The notes below the pieces were generated by a model. It made no database searches. It worked only from the letters and a program-made list of their open reading frames with translations, and had not been told where the DNA came from. Positions 45,178 through 53,975 of a stretch of DNA of 64,000 nt are shown here, piece after piece. The position numbers were made by a program, and so were the translations under genes. Location of the stretch: positions 139,219-203,218 of the forward strand of contig JADJMD010000016.1 in NCBI GenBank assembly GCA_016709765.1. The letters are read 5' to 3'. Positions within the stretch are counted from its first letter, which is position 1, and every line of letters begins with the position of its first letter. The DNA comes from Ignavibacteriales bacterium (GTDB lineage: Bacteria > Bacteroidota > Ignavibacteria > Ignavibacteriales > Ignavibacteriaceae).

Positions 45178-46074
45178 TTATAAAATAATTCCGACTGAGA
45201 GAAGCAAACCATACAATGCGGAAAACTTTGCTGAGAGTTCTAGTGTTTTGTTTAGCTGAGTACCCGTTAAGGCATAAATCATTTTTACAAGCGAAATTGC
45301 AAGAGGTAACGTTATGTATGGAAGAAATATCCACAAGTTAAAATTATATTTAAAGTGGAGCAGAAATGGAACGAAGAAAGAAATTAGGATAAAAAATACA
45401 TATTCAAATCTGGAAAATTCTTTTCCGAGTAAAACTGCAAGTGTGTTTTTGCCAGCTGTTCTGTCTTCTTCAATATCACGATAATTGTTTACTATCAAGA
45501 TATTGGTTATCAAGGCACCAACTGGAAGTGAAATTAGAAATGCAAGTGAAGTAAATTGTTGTGCATGTAAATAGTAAGTCCCAACTGTTCCCACAATTCC
45601 AAAAAAGATAAAAACAAATAAATCTCCAAGTCCATTGTAAGCCAAAGGAAATGGTCCTGCCGTGTATGCTAATCCTGCAACAATTGAAAAGATCCCTATC
45701 CATAAAATCATTAACCCGACAAAATAAACAAGGTACAATCCAAGTAAAAAGGCGAGAAGGAAAATTAAAAAAATTCCCCATTTCATTTCTTTAACAGTTA
45801 TTAATCCTGATGCTAAAACTCTGAGTGGACCTTTTCTTTCTTTAGTATCAGTACCCTTTAAATAATCATATAAATCATTTGTAAAGTTTGTACCGATCTG
45901 GATTAACAGTGAACATAGAATCGCAATAATTGAGTAAGCTGGAAAAAAGATACCATGATAAACAGCTAAAGCTGAACCGACCATAACGGGAACTAAGGCT
46001 GCTGGAAGTGTTCGAGGTCTGCTTGCTAATATCCAACTTTGAAGTTTTGAAATATTTCTTTTCTCTTTATTCAT
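45178..46074 (-). CDS. menA: 1,4-Dihydroxy-2-naphthoate polyprenyltransferase MenA
   Basis: A 298-residue UbiA-type membrane prenyltransferase with eight or so helices. The two Asp motifs for the prenyl diphosphate are NDLYDYLKGTDTKERKGP and NNYRDIEEDRTAGKNTLAV. It attaches the side chain to DHNA to give demethylmenaquinone. Its start codon overlaps the menB stop by one base (ATG at 46074-46072), so the two are translationally linked. Confidence 0.95.
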   Translation of the reverse strand: MNKEKRNISKLQSWILASRPRTLPAALVPVMVGSALAVYHGIFFPAYSIIAILCSLLIQIGTNFTNDLYDYLKGTDTKERKGPLRVLASGLITVKEMKWGIFLIFLLAFLLGLYLVYFVGLMILWIGIFSIVAGLAYTAGPFPLAYNGLGDLFVFIFFGIVGTVGTYYLHAQQFTSLAFLISLPVGALITNILIVNNYRDIEEDRTAGKNTLAVLLGKEFSRFEYVFFILISFFVPFLLHFKYNFNLWIFLPYITLPLAISLVKMIYALTGTQLNKTLELSAKFSALYGLLLSVGIIL

Positions 46075-46907
46075 TACGGAAGTTTGGGGAACTTTTTAAA
46101 ATTAGGTTTACGTTTTTCGTTATAAGCTTTTTTACCTTCCTGTGCTTCTTCACTCATATAATAAAGTAGAGTTGCGTTACCAGCAAGTTCCTGAATTCCT
46201 GCTTGTCCATCAAGTTCAGCATTAAACGCAGATTTTAAAACGCGAATTGCCATTGGACTATGCTGCAAAATTTCATTAGCCCATTGAATACCTTCTACTT
46301 CAAGTTTCTCAATAGGTACTACTTTGTTTACAAGTCCCATTTGCAAAGCCTCTTGTGCACTATATTGTTTGCACAAGTACCAAATTTCTCTTGCCTTCTT
46401 CTGTCCAACCATTCTTGCAAGATAACTTGAACCGAATCCGCCATCAAAGCTTCCGACTTTTGGTCCCGTTTGTCCGAAGATTGCGTTATCAGCGGCAATA
46501 GTTAAATCGCAAATAACATGAAGTACATGGCCACCGCCAATCGCGTATCCAGCAACAAGAGCGATAACAACTTTTGGAATACTGCGAATCAATTTCTGAA
46601 GATCTAATACGTTTAATCTTGGTACTCCATCCTTTCCCACATAACCCATATCGCCGCGAATACTTTGATCACCGCCGGAGCAGAAAGCGTACTTACCATC
46701 CTTTGCTGGGCCATAGCCTGTAAATAGAATTACGCCAATGGATTGATCTTCACGTGCATCAGAAAACGCATCATACATTTCAAATACGGTTTCTGGTCTA
46801 AAAGCATTTCTTTTTTCTGGTCTGTTAATTGTTATTTTCGAAATGCCATCCATCTTTTCGTAAATGATGTCTTTGTAGTCTTTTGCTTTTTTCCATTTAA
46901 TCGTCAT
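46074..46907 (-). CDS. menB: 1,4-Dihydroxy-2-naphthoyl-CoA synthase MenB
   Basis: A 277-residue crotonase-fold enzyme that closes the second ring of OSB-CoA. Family marks: GDQSIRGDMGYVG (the ordered loop), AGYAIGGGHVLHVICDLTIA (oxyanion hole) and GQTGPKVGSFDGGFGSSYLA, whose Asp fits the catalytic position of MenB. Length is normal. It is 13 bases after the menH stop. Confidence 0.96.
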   Translation of the reverse strand: MTIKWKKAKDYKDIIYEKMDGISKITINRPEKRNAFRPETVFEMYDAFSDAREDQSIGVILFTGYGPAKDGKYAFCSGGDQSIRGDMGYVGKDGVPRLNVLDLQKLIRSIPKVVIALVAGYAIGGGHVLHVICDLTIAADNAIFGQTGPKVGSFDGGFGSSYLARMVGQKKAREIWYLCKQYSAQEALQMGLVNKVVPIEKLEVEGIQWANEILQHSPMAIRVLKSAFNAELDGQAGIQELAGNATLLYYMSEEAQEGKKAYNEKRKPNFKKFPKLP

Positions 46908-46920
46908 AATAAATCCTTGA

Positions 46921-47742
46921 TTAAAATTGTCCTAAATAATTTAAAACTATTTCAATAAATCTTTTAGAATCTTCAAGATGAGTATTGTGTCCGGAGTTAC
47001 GAACAATTTTATGTTTTGCTTTAAAAAATCTTTTAGCAAGTCTCGCATTTATTCCGGTAAACTTGCTATCAAGATCTCCGGTTATAAGTAAAACTTTAAG
47101 TGGCATCTTTTTCAATTTATCATGAACCGAGGGCATAATCCCTGTGCTAAAACCCTTTAGAGAATTTGCATAACCGATTTTACTGCCAGAAGCTTTTTTC
47201 TTTTTTATTTTTTTCAACTTATCATTTGAAAATCTTCTTTGAGTGTTAAATATTTCCTGATCCTGCCACATCTCAATAAATTCTTCAAGAGTATGAGTTG
47301 CGATAAACTCGGCAATTTTTAAATCTTCCTCATATCTTTTCTGTCGCTCTTCTTCGTTTTTAATTCCAGCAGATGAACTTTCAAGAATTACTCCTTTTAA
47401 ATCATCCGGGTAAATGGAAGCATAACTAAGCGCAATCCTTCCGCCCATTGAATATCCCAAAAGAAATATTTTTTCTTTGGTAAGATGCTCTTTTATAAAT
47501 TTGATCTGCTCAAGTAAAGATTCCACATTGTACTTAGTTGTATCACCTGGCGCATCACTTTTTCCGTGTCCAACTATATCCATTGCAATGTAATTATATT
47601 TATCGGGCATTTGTTCAAAAACAGGAAACCAATCTTCAGCACAGCCTGTAAATCCGTGTAAAAATAAAATACAGTCTTTTGATTTATCAATTGGTTTAAG
47701 ATGTTCTAAATTTATTTTTACACCATTAACATCAATCTTCAT
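46921..47742 (-). CDS. menH: SHCHC synthase MenH, alpha/beta hydrolase
   Basis: A 273-residue alpha/beta-hydrolase. The oxyanion loop is FLHGFTGCAEDWFPVF, the nucleophile elbow GYSMGGRIALSYA (Ser), and the late His is in NSGHNTHLED. In the men pathway it removes pyruvate from SEPHCHC to give SHCHC. The gene start overlaps the menD stop by four bases (ATGA), which with the family marks supports the MenH call over a general hydrolase. Confidence 0.9.
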   Translation of the reverse strand: MKIDVNGVKINLEHLKPIDKSKDCILFLHGFTGCAEDWFPVFEQMPDKYNYIAMDIVGHGKSDAPGDTTKYNVESLLEQIKFIKEHLTKEKIFLLGYSMGGRIALSYASIYPDDLKGVILESSSAGIKNEEERQKRYEEDLKIAEFIATHTLEEFIEMWQDQEIFNTQRRFSNDKLKKIKKKKASGSKIGYANSLKGFSTGIMPSVHDKLKKMPLKVLLITGDLDSKFTGINARLAKRFFKAKHKIVRNSGHNTHLEDSKRFIEIVLNYLGQF

Positions 47743-49511
47743 AACTCCTCTGAATAATTTTCTACAAACTTATTAACTTTTTTCCAATATTTTTTTCTTA
47801 ATGATAGAGAATATTCCGAATTAGTTTTAATTTCAAACACAACCGGTTTTTTTCTAACAGATGAAACTTTTATATGATTAACAATATCCTGCTGTGTTTT
47901 TAATTCCTTAAAATCAATCTCAAAAGCCTCGGTTAGTTTTTTACAAGAAATATTTGCAGGTGTTAAAAAATATTTTTCAAAAATATTTTTATGTTCAACA
48001 ATGGGAATAAATCTAAAAATTGCTCCGCCATTATTATTAATTAGTATTATGATTAATGGAATATTGTATTGTTTAGCAATCCATAAACTATTTAAATCAT
48101 AATAAAAAGATAAATCACCTATAACAAGATAAGTGGGATTTTTTGATTTAGCGCAAATTCCTAATGCTGTTGAAGTAATACCATCTATCCCGCTTGCACC
48201 TCTGTTTTGATAAACATTAATATTTTTATTTACCGCGGATGCAAAAAAATCAAGATCACGAACTGGAATACTATTTCCGATCATTAAATTAGAATCCGGC
48301 GGTATTGAATCAATCACATTTAACAGAACACCGGTTTCATTTATTTTTTTTGAGATTGTAAAGATTTTAGATTTGATATTTTCAATTTGTCTATCCAAAT
48401 ATTTTAGATTTTTTAGACCTTTCGAAAAATCATTTTGATTTGTGCTAACAAGATTAATCAGAGTATTTAAAAATACTTCTTTACTGCTTTTTAGTAATCT
48501 AAACTTGGGCGAAGGATCGTAAACATCTGCAAAATTATTAATAGTAAATCCCTTAGGTTTAACTAAAGAAAAATACTCTTCTAATTTTGGAGATGTGAGT
48601 GGTCTGCCAAAATGTAAAACAAATTTAGGAGAAAATATTTTAAAAAAAGATTCATCTCTTAAAAGCGCATCATAATTTGAAATAAGATTTGAAAATGATT
48701 TAGATCTAAATCTTAAACTGCTGGAGGCATCGGCAAAAACGGGTAAAGAGAACTTAATTGAAAAATTTTCAAGTTCATCATAAAATTGATCACTAAAATT
48801 TCCAGGACCAACTGTTATCAATCCGGCAACTTGTTTTTTTAGGAGGCTGACAACCAGTTTTAGAGATGGCTCATTAATAATCGATGATTTATTTGCGTTT
48901 ATTTCTTTAATCTCATCAGCCAAAGACTCTAATAACATATTTTCTTCAATTTCATCAGTAAAAGAATTTGGTTCAAGTGGTTTTTCAAATGGAAAGTTGA
49001 AATGAACTGGTCCAACATTTTGATAACTGCAAATATCAAACGCTTTTATGGCGGCTGTTTTTAATCCTTTAATCTTTTTTAAATTGATGTTTGGTAACCC
49101 GGAATCATAAAAAAACCTTACATGATTATGATAAAGATGATCTTGATTAATAGTTTGATTTTCCCCTGTGTTGCGTAAGCGAGCCGGTCTATCGGCAGTG
49201 CAAACAATTAATGGAACTCTATTTTGATATGCTTCAATTATTGCCGGGTATAATTCAGCAGCTGCAGTGCCTGATGTTGTAATTATTAAAACAGGGGCGT
49301 TAGTTTTTTTTGCAATACCAAGCGCAAAAAATCCTGAGGTTCTTTCATCAATAATGACGTAGGACTTTATTTTTTTATTTTGTGAAAGTGCGTAAGTAAG
49401 TGGGGTGCTTCTTGAACCTGGGGAGATACAAGCATGTTTAACACCGCACTCAGCTAGCTGATCAAAAAAAATGTTTGCCCAAAATCCATTACGATTAATT
49501 TTTATCAGCAT
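47739..49511 (-). CDS. menD: SEPHCHC synthase MenD
   Basis: A 590-residue thiamine-diphosphate enzyme that joins isochorismate and 2-oxoglutarate. The N-terminal hallmark is ACISPGSRSTPLTYAL; the middle and end carry GNSIPVRDLDFF, QNRGASGIDGITSTALG and the ThDP-binding GDLSFYYDLNSLWIA then NNGGAIFRFIP. Length is normal. It overlaps menF upstream by 17 bases and menH downstream by 4. Confidence 0.96.
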   Translation of the reverse strand: MLIKINRNGFWANIFFDQLAECGVKHACISPGSRSTPLTYALSQNKKIKSYVIIDERTSGFFALGIAKKTNAPVLIITTSGTAAAELYPAIIEAYQNRVPLIVCTADRPARLRNTGENQTINQDHLYHNHVRFFYDSGLPNINLKKIKGLKTAAIKAFDICSYQNVGPVHFNFPFEKPLEPNSFTDEIEENMLLESLADEIKEINANKSSIINEPSLKLVVSLLKKQVAGLITVGPGNFSDQFYDELENFSIKFSLPVFADASSSLRFRSKSFSNLISNYDALLRDESFFKIFSPKFVLHFGRPLTSPKLEEYFSLVKPKGFTINNFADVYDPSPKFRLLKSSKEVFLNTLINLVSTNQNDFSKGLKNLKYLDRQIENIKSKIFTISKKINETGVLLNVIDSIPPDSNLMIGNSIPVRDLDFFASAVNKNINVYQNRGASGIDGITSTALGICAKSKNPTYLVIGDLSFYYDLNSLWIAKQYNIPLIIILINNNGGAIFRFIPIVEHKNIFEKYFLTPANISCKKLTEAFEIDFKELKTQQDIVNHIKVSSVRKKPVVFEIKTNSEYSLSLRKKYWKKVNKFVENYSEEL

Positions 49512-50898
49512 TATTGAATAACGATAGTATTGGTTTCAATTTTAATTGTGTCTCTTCAAATTCCTCTTTTGGATCAGAGCCTTCAACAATTCCACAGCCG
49601 GCATAAGCGTAAAGTTTGTTATCTTTTACTAATGCTGAACGAATAGTTACAAAAAATTCTCCATAATTATCTGCATTAAACCATCCAATAATACCTGAAA
49701 ACAAACCTCGATCAAATGCTTCAGTTTTCTCAATCATTTTTAAGGATTGTTCTTTTGGAATACCGCAAACTGCTGGAGTAGGGAACAGTGAGGAAATAAT
49801 TTTAAATATTTCATCTTTTGATTTTAATGTTCCTGTAACCGATGTTTGAAGATGCTGAATGTTTGGTAATTTTTTAACAACGGGATTCTCATCAATTTCA
49901 ACTTTATCAACATAATTAAAAATAGATTTTTTAATGTAATCGATTACTGCTTCATGTTCGATATTATTTTTATCGCTTTTTAAAAGTTCATCTTCCAATT
50001 GTTTATCCTGAACAGGGTCTTTACCTCGCATTATTGATCCAGCCAAAGCCTCAGTGAAAAAAGTATTGCCGGAATATTTTATTAATATTTCAGGTGTTGA
50101 GCCAAAGAAAATAGATTTTCCTGATTTATATAAAAAATTTGTACACGATGGATATCTAACATTCAATTCTGTAATTGTTTTCTGCCAGTTAATTTCTGAG
50201 TCTAATTCATTTTCAACCCTGCGAGCAATTACAACTTTTTCAATCTCTTCACGTTTTATTTCATTAACAACAGAATCAATTTGTGTTTCCCAGTTTTCAA
50301 AATCATTTAAACTATTTACATCTTTAAGAATTGTTCGATCGCTGCTGCTTTCATGCAAGCGATTTTCAAGATTGTAAATTAACTCTGTTTCGCGTTCAAG
50401 AAATTCACTAAAATTTTCATGATGTGAAAAACTTTCCGAGAAAAAGTTTGAGATAATAAAACAAGTTCCAGAATGTTGAAATAGAATTATTTTCGGAACA
50501 ATAAAATCGATGTCGTTAAAATCATTCCACTCATCAGAATTCTTATTAACAGGAAATTTTGCAGAGGTAATGAATATCGGAAGATTAAACTTATCAAACT
50601 CACTATGATTTGAAACCAATTTACTTTTTAAAATCGATATCTCTCTTGCAAGCAATTCATAATTATCAAAATTAAAAGATTGCTTGTTAAGAATTTCAAA
50701 CGACAAAAATGAAATATTCTCATCAGGTTCAGAGTAATAAAAAACATCATCTGCTTTTGCGGCAAAATGATCAAGCAGCAAAGTAAACTTTAATGCGCTG
50801 ATCTTGGCAGCATAACTAAAAAAAACTTTATTAGGATCGCTTAGATTTTCAGATAAATCGTTTGCAGTATTTGCCGTTATTTGTGAAGTGTTGCTCAT
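49495..50898 (-). CDS. menF: Isochorismate synthase MenF
   Basis: A 467-residue chorismate-binding enzyme that turns chorismate into isochorismate, the entry to menaquinone. Family marks are EALAGSIMRGKDP, TSVTGTLKS, HPT-like FPTPAVCGIPKEQSL, GLFSGIIGWFNADNYGEFFV and AGCGIVEGSDPKEEFEETQLKL. The N-terminal 200 residues are poorly conserved, as usual. It is the first gene of the men unit and probably carries its promoter in the 60-base gap after rsgA's stop at 50961, i.e. just upstream of 50898. Confidence 0.93.
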   Translation of the reverse strand: MSNTSQITANTANDLSENLSDPNKVFFSYAAKISALKFTLLLDHFAAKADDVFYYSEPDENISFLSFEILNKQSFNFDNYELLAREISILKSKLVSNHSEFDKFNLPIFITSAKFPVNKNSDEWNDFNDIDFIVPKIILFQHSGTCFIISNFFSESFSHHENFSEFLERETELIYNLENRLHESSSDRTILKDVNSLNDFENWETQIDSVVNEIKREEIEKVVIARRVENELDSEINWQKTITELNVRYPSCTNFLYKSGKSIFFGSTPEILIKYSGNTFFTEALAGSIMRGKDPVQDKQLEDELLKSDKNNIEHEAVIDYIKKSIFNYVDKVEIDENPVVKKLPNIQHLQTSVTGTLKSKDEIFKIISSLFPTPAVCGIPKEQSLKMIEKTEAFDRGLFSGIIGWFNADNYGEFFVTIRSALVKDNKLYAYAGCGIVEGSDPKEEFEETQLKLKPILSLFNNADKN

Positions 50899-50960
50899 AT
50901 ATCTCTATTGTTTTCTATAACAAAATTAAGTTATTACTTTAAAAGTTCATAAAAAGAGGA

Positions 50961-51917
50961 CTAGAAATTCATATCTTTTTCAACTGTGTCTAAAATTCGC
51001 AGATAACTATCATATCTTTCATACGAAATATCGCCACTTTCTAACGCATTTATTACTCCGCAGTCAGGTTCGTGATGATGAGTACAGGTATTAAATCTGC
51101 ATTTGCTGATAAAGCTTTCAAATTCTTTAAAGTAATGTCCCAAATCTTCTTTCCTAATTCCAAACGGATCAATCTCCCGGACTCCAGGAGTATCGATAAT
51201 ATAAGTGGTCTCACCCACAAAAATCATAACACTTGTAACCGTAGTGTGAGTTCCTTTTGATGTGTAATTGCTTATCTCGCCAACTTTGAGATTTAAATCT
51301 GGATAGAGAAGATTTAGTAAAGATGATTTACCAACTCCGGATTGTCCCCAAAAAAGATTTTTTTTACCCTTTAAATATTTTGCAAGATCAACAAATCCGG
51401 AATAATTTTTTGCCGATGTAAGAAAAACTCTGTATCCAATTTTTTTGTAAAGATTAGCCCATTCAACAAGTGCAGATTCTTCTGCAAGATCAGTTTTATT
51501 GATGATGATATTTGTTTTGATGTGTGAACTTTCACAAGCAACTAAAAATCTATCAAGTGTTTTGTTATTAAAATCAGGCTCTAATGTGCTTGTTACGACA
51601 AAAATATTATCTAGGTTTGATGCTATTATCTGTTCAAGTCTTTCACCACGGAAACTTGCGCCGCGTGTTTTTATTGCTTTACGGGATATAAAATTTTTTC
51701 GTGGAAGTATTTCATAAATAACACCTGTGCCATCATCATTTACATCATAAAGAACGGAATCACCAACAGCAGCAAAATCCCTATTAAAAAGTTTATCCTT
51801 TTTAAGATTAAAATCTTTTTTAAATTTTCCCTTCAGAGAGCATCTGATAAGTGTGTGATCTTTTTCTGAAAACACATACAGATCTTTGCTTTCTGATCTT
51901 GAAATGATTCCCTGAAT
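50961..51917 (-). CDS. rsgA: Ribosome small-subunit biogenesis GTPase RsgA, unusual start
   Basis: Circularly permuted GTPase that helps 30S ribosome maturation. It has an OB fold (IRCSLKGKFKKDF, AAVGDSVLYDV), then G4 NKTDLAEES, G1 GQSGVGKSSLLN, G3 DTPGVREIDPFG and the zinc site CRFNTCTHHHEPDC. A GTG at 51875 (VFSEKDHTLIRC) is the first common start, but the frame upstream reads QGIISRSESKDLYVF, which is the missing first OB strand. The best-placed start is ATT at 51917, six bases after GGAG; ACG at 51929 is the only alternative before a stop at 51930. An ATG altered by sequence error is also possible. It follows the terminator of the outer-membrane gene directly. Confidence 0.85.
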   Translation of the reverse strand: MQGIISRSESKDLYVFSEKDHTLIRCSLKGKFKKDFNLKKDKLFNRDFAAVGDSVLYDVNDDGTGVIYEILPRKNFISRKAIKTRGASFRGERLEQIIASNLDNIFVVTSTLEPDFNNKTLDRFLVACESSHIKTNIIINKTDLAEESALVEWANLYKKIGYRVFLTSAKNYSGFVDLAKYLKGKKNLFWGQSGVGKSSLLNLLYPDLNLKVGEISNYTSKGTHTTVTSVMIFVGETTYIIDTPGVREIDPFGIRKEDLGHYFKEFESFISKCRFNTCTHHHEPDCGVINALESGDISYERYDSYLRILDTVEKDMNF

Positions 51918-51930
51918 AACTAACTCCGTT

Positions 51931-51969
51931 TAAATAAAAAAAAGCACCATATCGAAAATATGGTGCTTT
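51931..51969 (-). terminator. Strong terminator of the OmpP1-like gene
   Basis: AAAGCACCATAT (51941-51952) and ATATGGTGCTTT (51958-51969) form a perfect 12-base stem. On the minus strand it is followed by eight or more T. The rsgA coding region begins just after it. Confidence 0.9.
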
Positions 51970-51994
51970 GATTCGTTAATCAATTAAAATATAA

Positions 51995-53416
51995 TTAGAA
52001 TCTTAAAGTTGTAGTTAGCATTACATTGTGAACTTTAATGTCCTGAAAAGTTCTTGAAACATTAGAATCATAATTATCCCCAATATCTTTCCACCAGCCG
52101 TAAGCATAGGCAATATCGATTCCAATATTTCCATCAGCTAAAAATCCTAATCCGCCTGTTAGATATTTATGATTAAAATCTGAAACATCATCCTTGAACG
52201 GAGACATTTGAGTTAAAAATCCACCACGGATTCTTAATCCAACAGTTGGAACTGTGTATTCAAATCCTACATTATAATTTAATACTGATCTTAAAATATC
52301 CTTTATTTCTTTATTCACATCGGCGACATAACTTGACGAAAGTCCATCTTGTGAGTCTTTAAATTCTAACTGTGAGTAATCGATTAATGTCGCTTCAGCA
52401 CTTACGATAATCCCTTTTAGATTTACAGCGGCCGCACCGGTTAATTCAAATGGAGTGATTATATCATAAGCAACTTTATCACTGTAATCGGAAGGAAGAG
52501 TGTAAGATGTAGTTGCAAATTCGCTTGATCCACTTACTAAAAACTCTTCATCAATTGAATAGGTTTTTGGTAACTGAACCGTTGCACCAAATCTTGCAAC
52601 ATCTTCGTATTGATAAAGAAAGCCAAGTTTGGCATCCCATCCGCTAATATCCCATTTAATTGTATTGTTTAGATAAAAAGTTCTAAAATCTGTAGTCTGT
52701 GGTTCACCGGTAGCAGTTTCACCTTGATAAACATTTCTTGTGTCGTCTTCATAGTAATCATTATTCGATTCAAAACTGCCGTTAACAACAGTTAAATTAG
52801 CACCAATAAATAAGTTTTTCTGTACCTCAATTGCACCGGAAAATGTCCAATTATTTATTCCACCAGAATTAAGAATACTTCCACTTTGGTTTAGATTTCC
52901 ATTTATTATTGTATTATAATTATCATCCGTTAAAAAAAGATCGTAGGGAATGTTGGTATCTAACAAACTCTGGATTTTAGAATTTGTACCAGCATTAAAT
53001 CCATCAAACTTAACAATGCTCGTAAGATCTTTTGATTTGTGATATGATAATCCAAAAACCAAACTACCTTGATAAGTTGGAAAGGGTAATGCAAAACTAA
53101 TTCTATTTAATGCTGTGTTTGTTGTGTTATCATTTGTTTCATTACCAAAAAAAGTTGTTGTGTTATCATAATTTGTAAAACTTAATCCGCTGGAAAGTTC
53201 CATTTTTTTTAGTAGTCCAAAACCTGCAGGATTAAAGTAAGAAGCCGATGCATCATCACTTAAAGCATTAAATGCATTGCCCATTCCAAGTGCTCTTGCA
53301 TTTGAACCTAATCCGGGGAAACCAAGACGAATTGCATCATTATAATTCTGTGCGTTTGTTGATGTTATAAATAATAATAAAATCGCACTGAATATTTTTA
53401 GAATGTGCTTTAACAT
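51995..53416 (-). CDS. Outer-membrane protein of the OmpP1/FadL-PorV type
   Basis: A 473-residue barrel with a signal peptide (ending STNAQ). The beginning of the mature part, GFPGLGSNARALGMGNAFNALSDD, then SYFNPAGFGLL, is the FadL/UPF0164 hallmark; amphipathic strands follow and the last residue is Phe (TTLRF). Members move hydrophobic compounds or, as PorV, serve the T9SS shuttle. With T9SS cargo in the window either is possible; the sequence does not settle it. The next gene upstream on the same strand ends 3 bases before it, so they are one unit with its terminator at 51941. Confidence 0.88.
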   Translation of the reverse strand: MLKHILKIFSAILLLFITSTNAQNYNDAIRLGFPGLGSNARALGMGNAFNALSDDASASYFNPAGFGLLKKMELSSGLSFTNYDNTTTFFGNETNDNTTNTALNRISFALPFPTYQGSLVFGLSYHKSKDLTSIVKFDGFNAGTNSKIQSLLDTNIPYDLFLTDDNYNTIINGNLNQSGSILNSGGINNWTFSGAIEVQKNLFIGANLTVVNGSFESNNDYYEDDTRNVYQGETATGEPQTTDFRTFYLNNTIKWDISGWDAKLGFLYQYEDVARFGATVQLPKTYSIDEEFLVSGSSEFATTSYTLPSDYSDKVAYDIITPFELTGAAAVNLKGIIVSAEATLIDYSQLEFKDSQDGLSSSYVADVNKEIKDILRSVLNYNVGFEYTVPTVGLRIRGGFLTQMSPFKDDVSDFNHKYLTGGLGFLADGNIGIDIAYAYGWWKDIGDNYDSNVSRTFQDIKVHNVMLTTTLRF

Positions 53417-53418
53417 TT

Positions 53419-53970
53419 TTATCTCCTGCCGCTGCCGGAATTTCTGGAACCTGAAGAGCTATTTCGGTTTTCATTGCTTCCAGAATTTCTTGTGTTTGAT
53501 GTCGAGTTTGTTGAATTAGTGGAACTATCAGAACCTGTATTTCTTGTTGGTGGTGGAGTATTTACAACATTTGAATTGTTGCTGCTTCCAGAATTTGTAG
53601 TTGTCGTGGTAGTAGTCGTTGTTGTTCCAGTATTAATTCCGGGGTTACGATCTGTATTTCCTCTGCCGTTACTATTCCTAATTGTTTCAGTATCGGAGCT
53701 TCTTCCGTTGTTCCTATCTTTTGTTTGAACTCTATCAGTAGTTCCATCGGGATTTGTAATGTATACGACCGGTGGAATCCACCAGGGAGCTTCATAATAA
53801 CTTACATATCCGCCATAATAATCGTAATCATAAAAATCGCCGCTGCTGCTTTCAGATGAATTTTCTGTGTCAGGAAATTCTTCTCTCGGATCCCATACTA
53901 TTGTGTAACATCCGGTTGTGTAAAAGCTAAGTACTATTACAAATGCAAACAACTTAATAGTGTTTTTCAT
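53419..53970 (-). CDS. Low-complexity lipoprotein with TGCYT lipobox (1)
   Basis: A 183-residue lipoprotein: signal ending in TTGC (Cys21) then YTIVWDPREEFPDT. The rest is acidic/aromatic for about 40 residues (DFYDYDYYGGYVSYYEAPWW) and then Asn/Ser/Thr/Gly-rich, with a run of nine Thr near residues 115-125 and an Arg-rich end. No fold can be assigned; the second part is probably disordered. It is paired with the similar gene upstream (5 bases away), and both share the TGCYT start. An outer-membrane or surface role is likely. Confidence 0.75.
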   Translation of the reverse strand: MKNTIKLFAFVIVLSFYTTGCYTIVWDPREEFPDTENSSESSSGDFYDYDYYGGYVSYYEAPWWIPPVVYITNPDGTTDRVQTKDRNNGRSSDTETIRNSNGRGNTDRNPGINTGTTTTTTTTTTNSGSSNNSNVVNTPPPTRNTGSDSSTNSTNSTSNTRNSGSNENRNSSSGSRNSGSGRR

Positions 53971-53975
53971 TTTAT

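Noticed and set aside
53474..53728. Plus-strand frame rich in Val and Leu opposite the Thr-rich lipoprotein
   Set aside because: It is the antisense of the Thr/Asn run; no start context or family.
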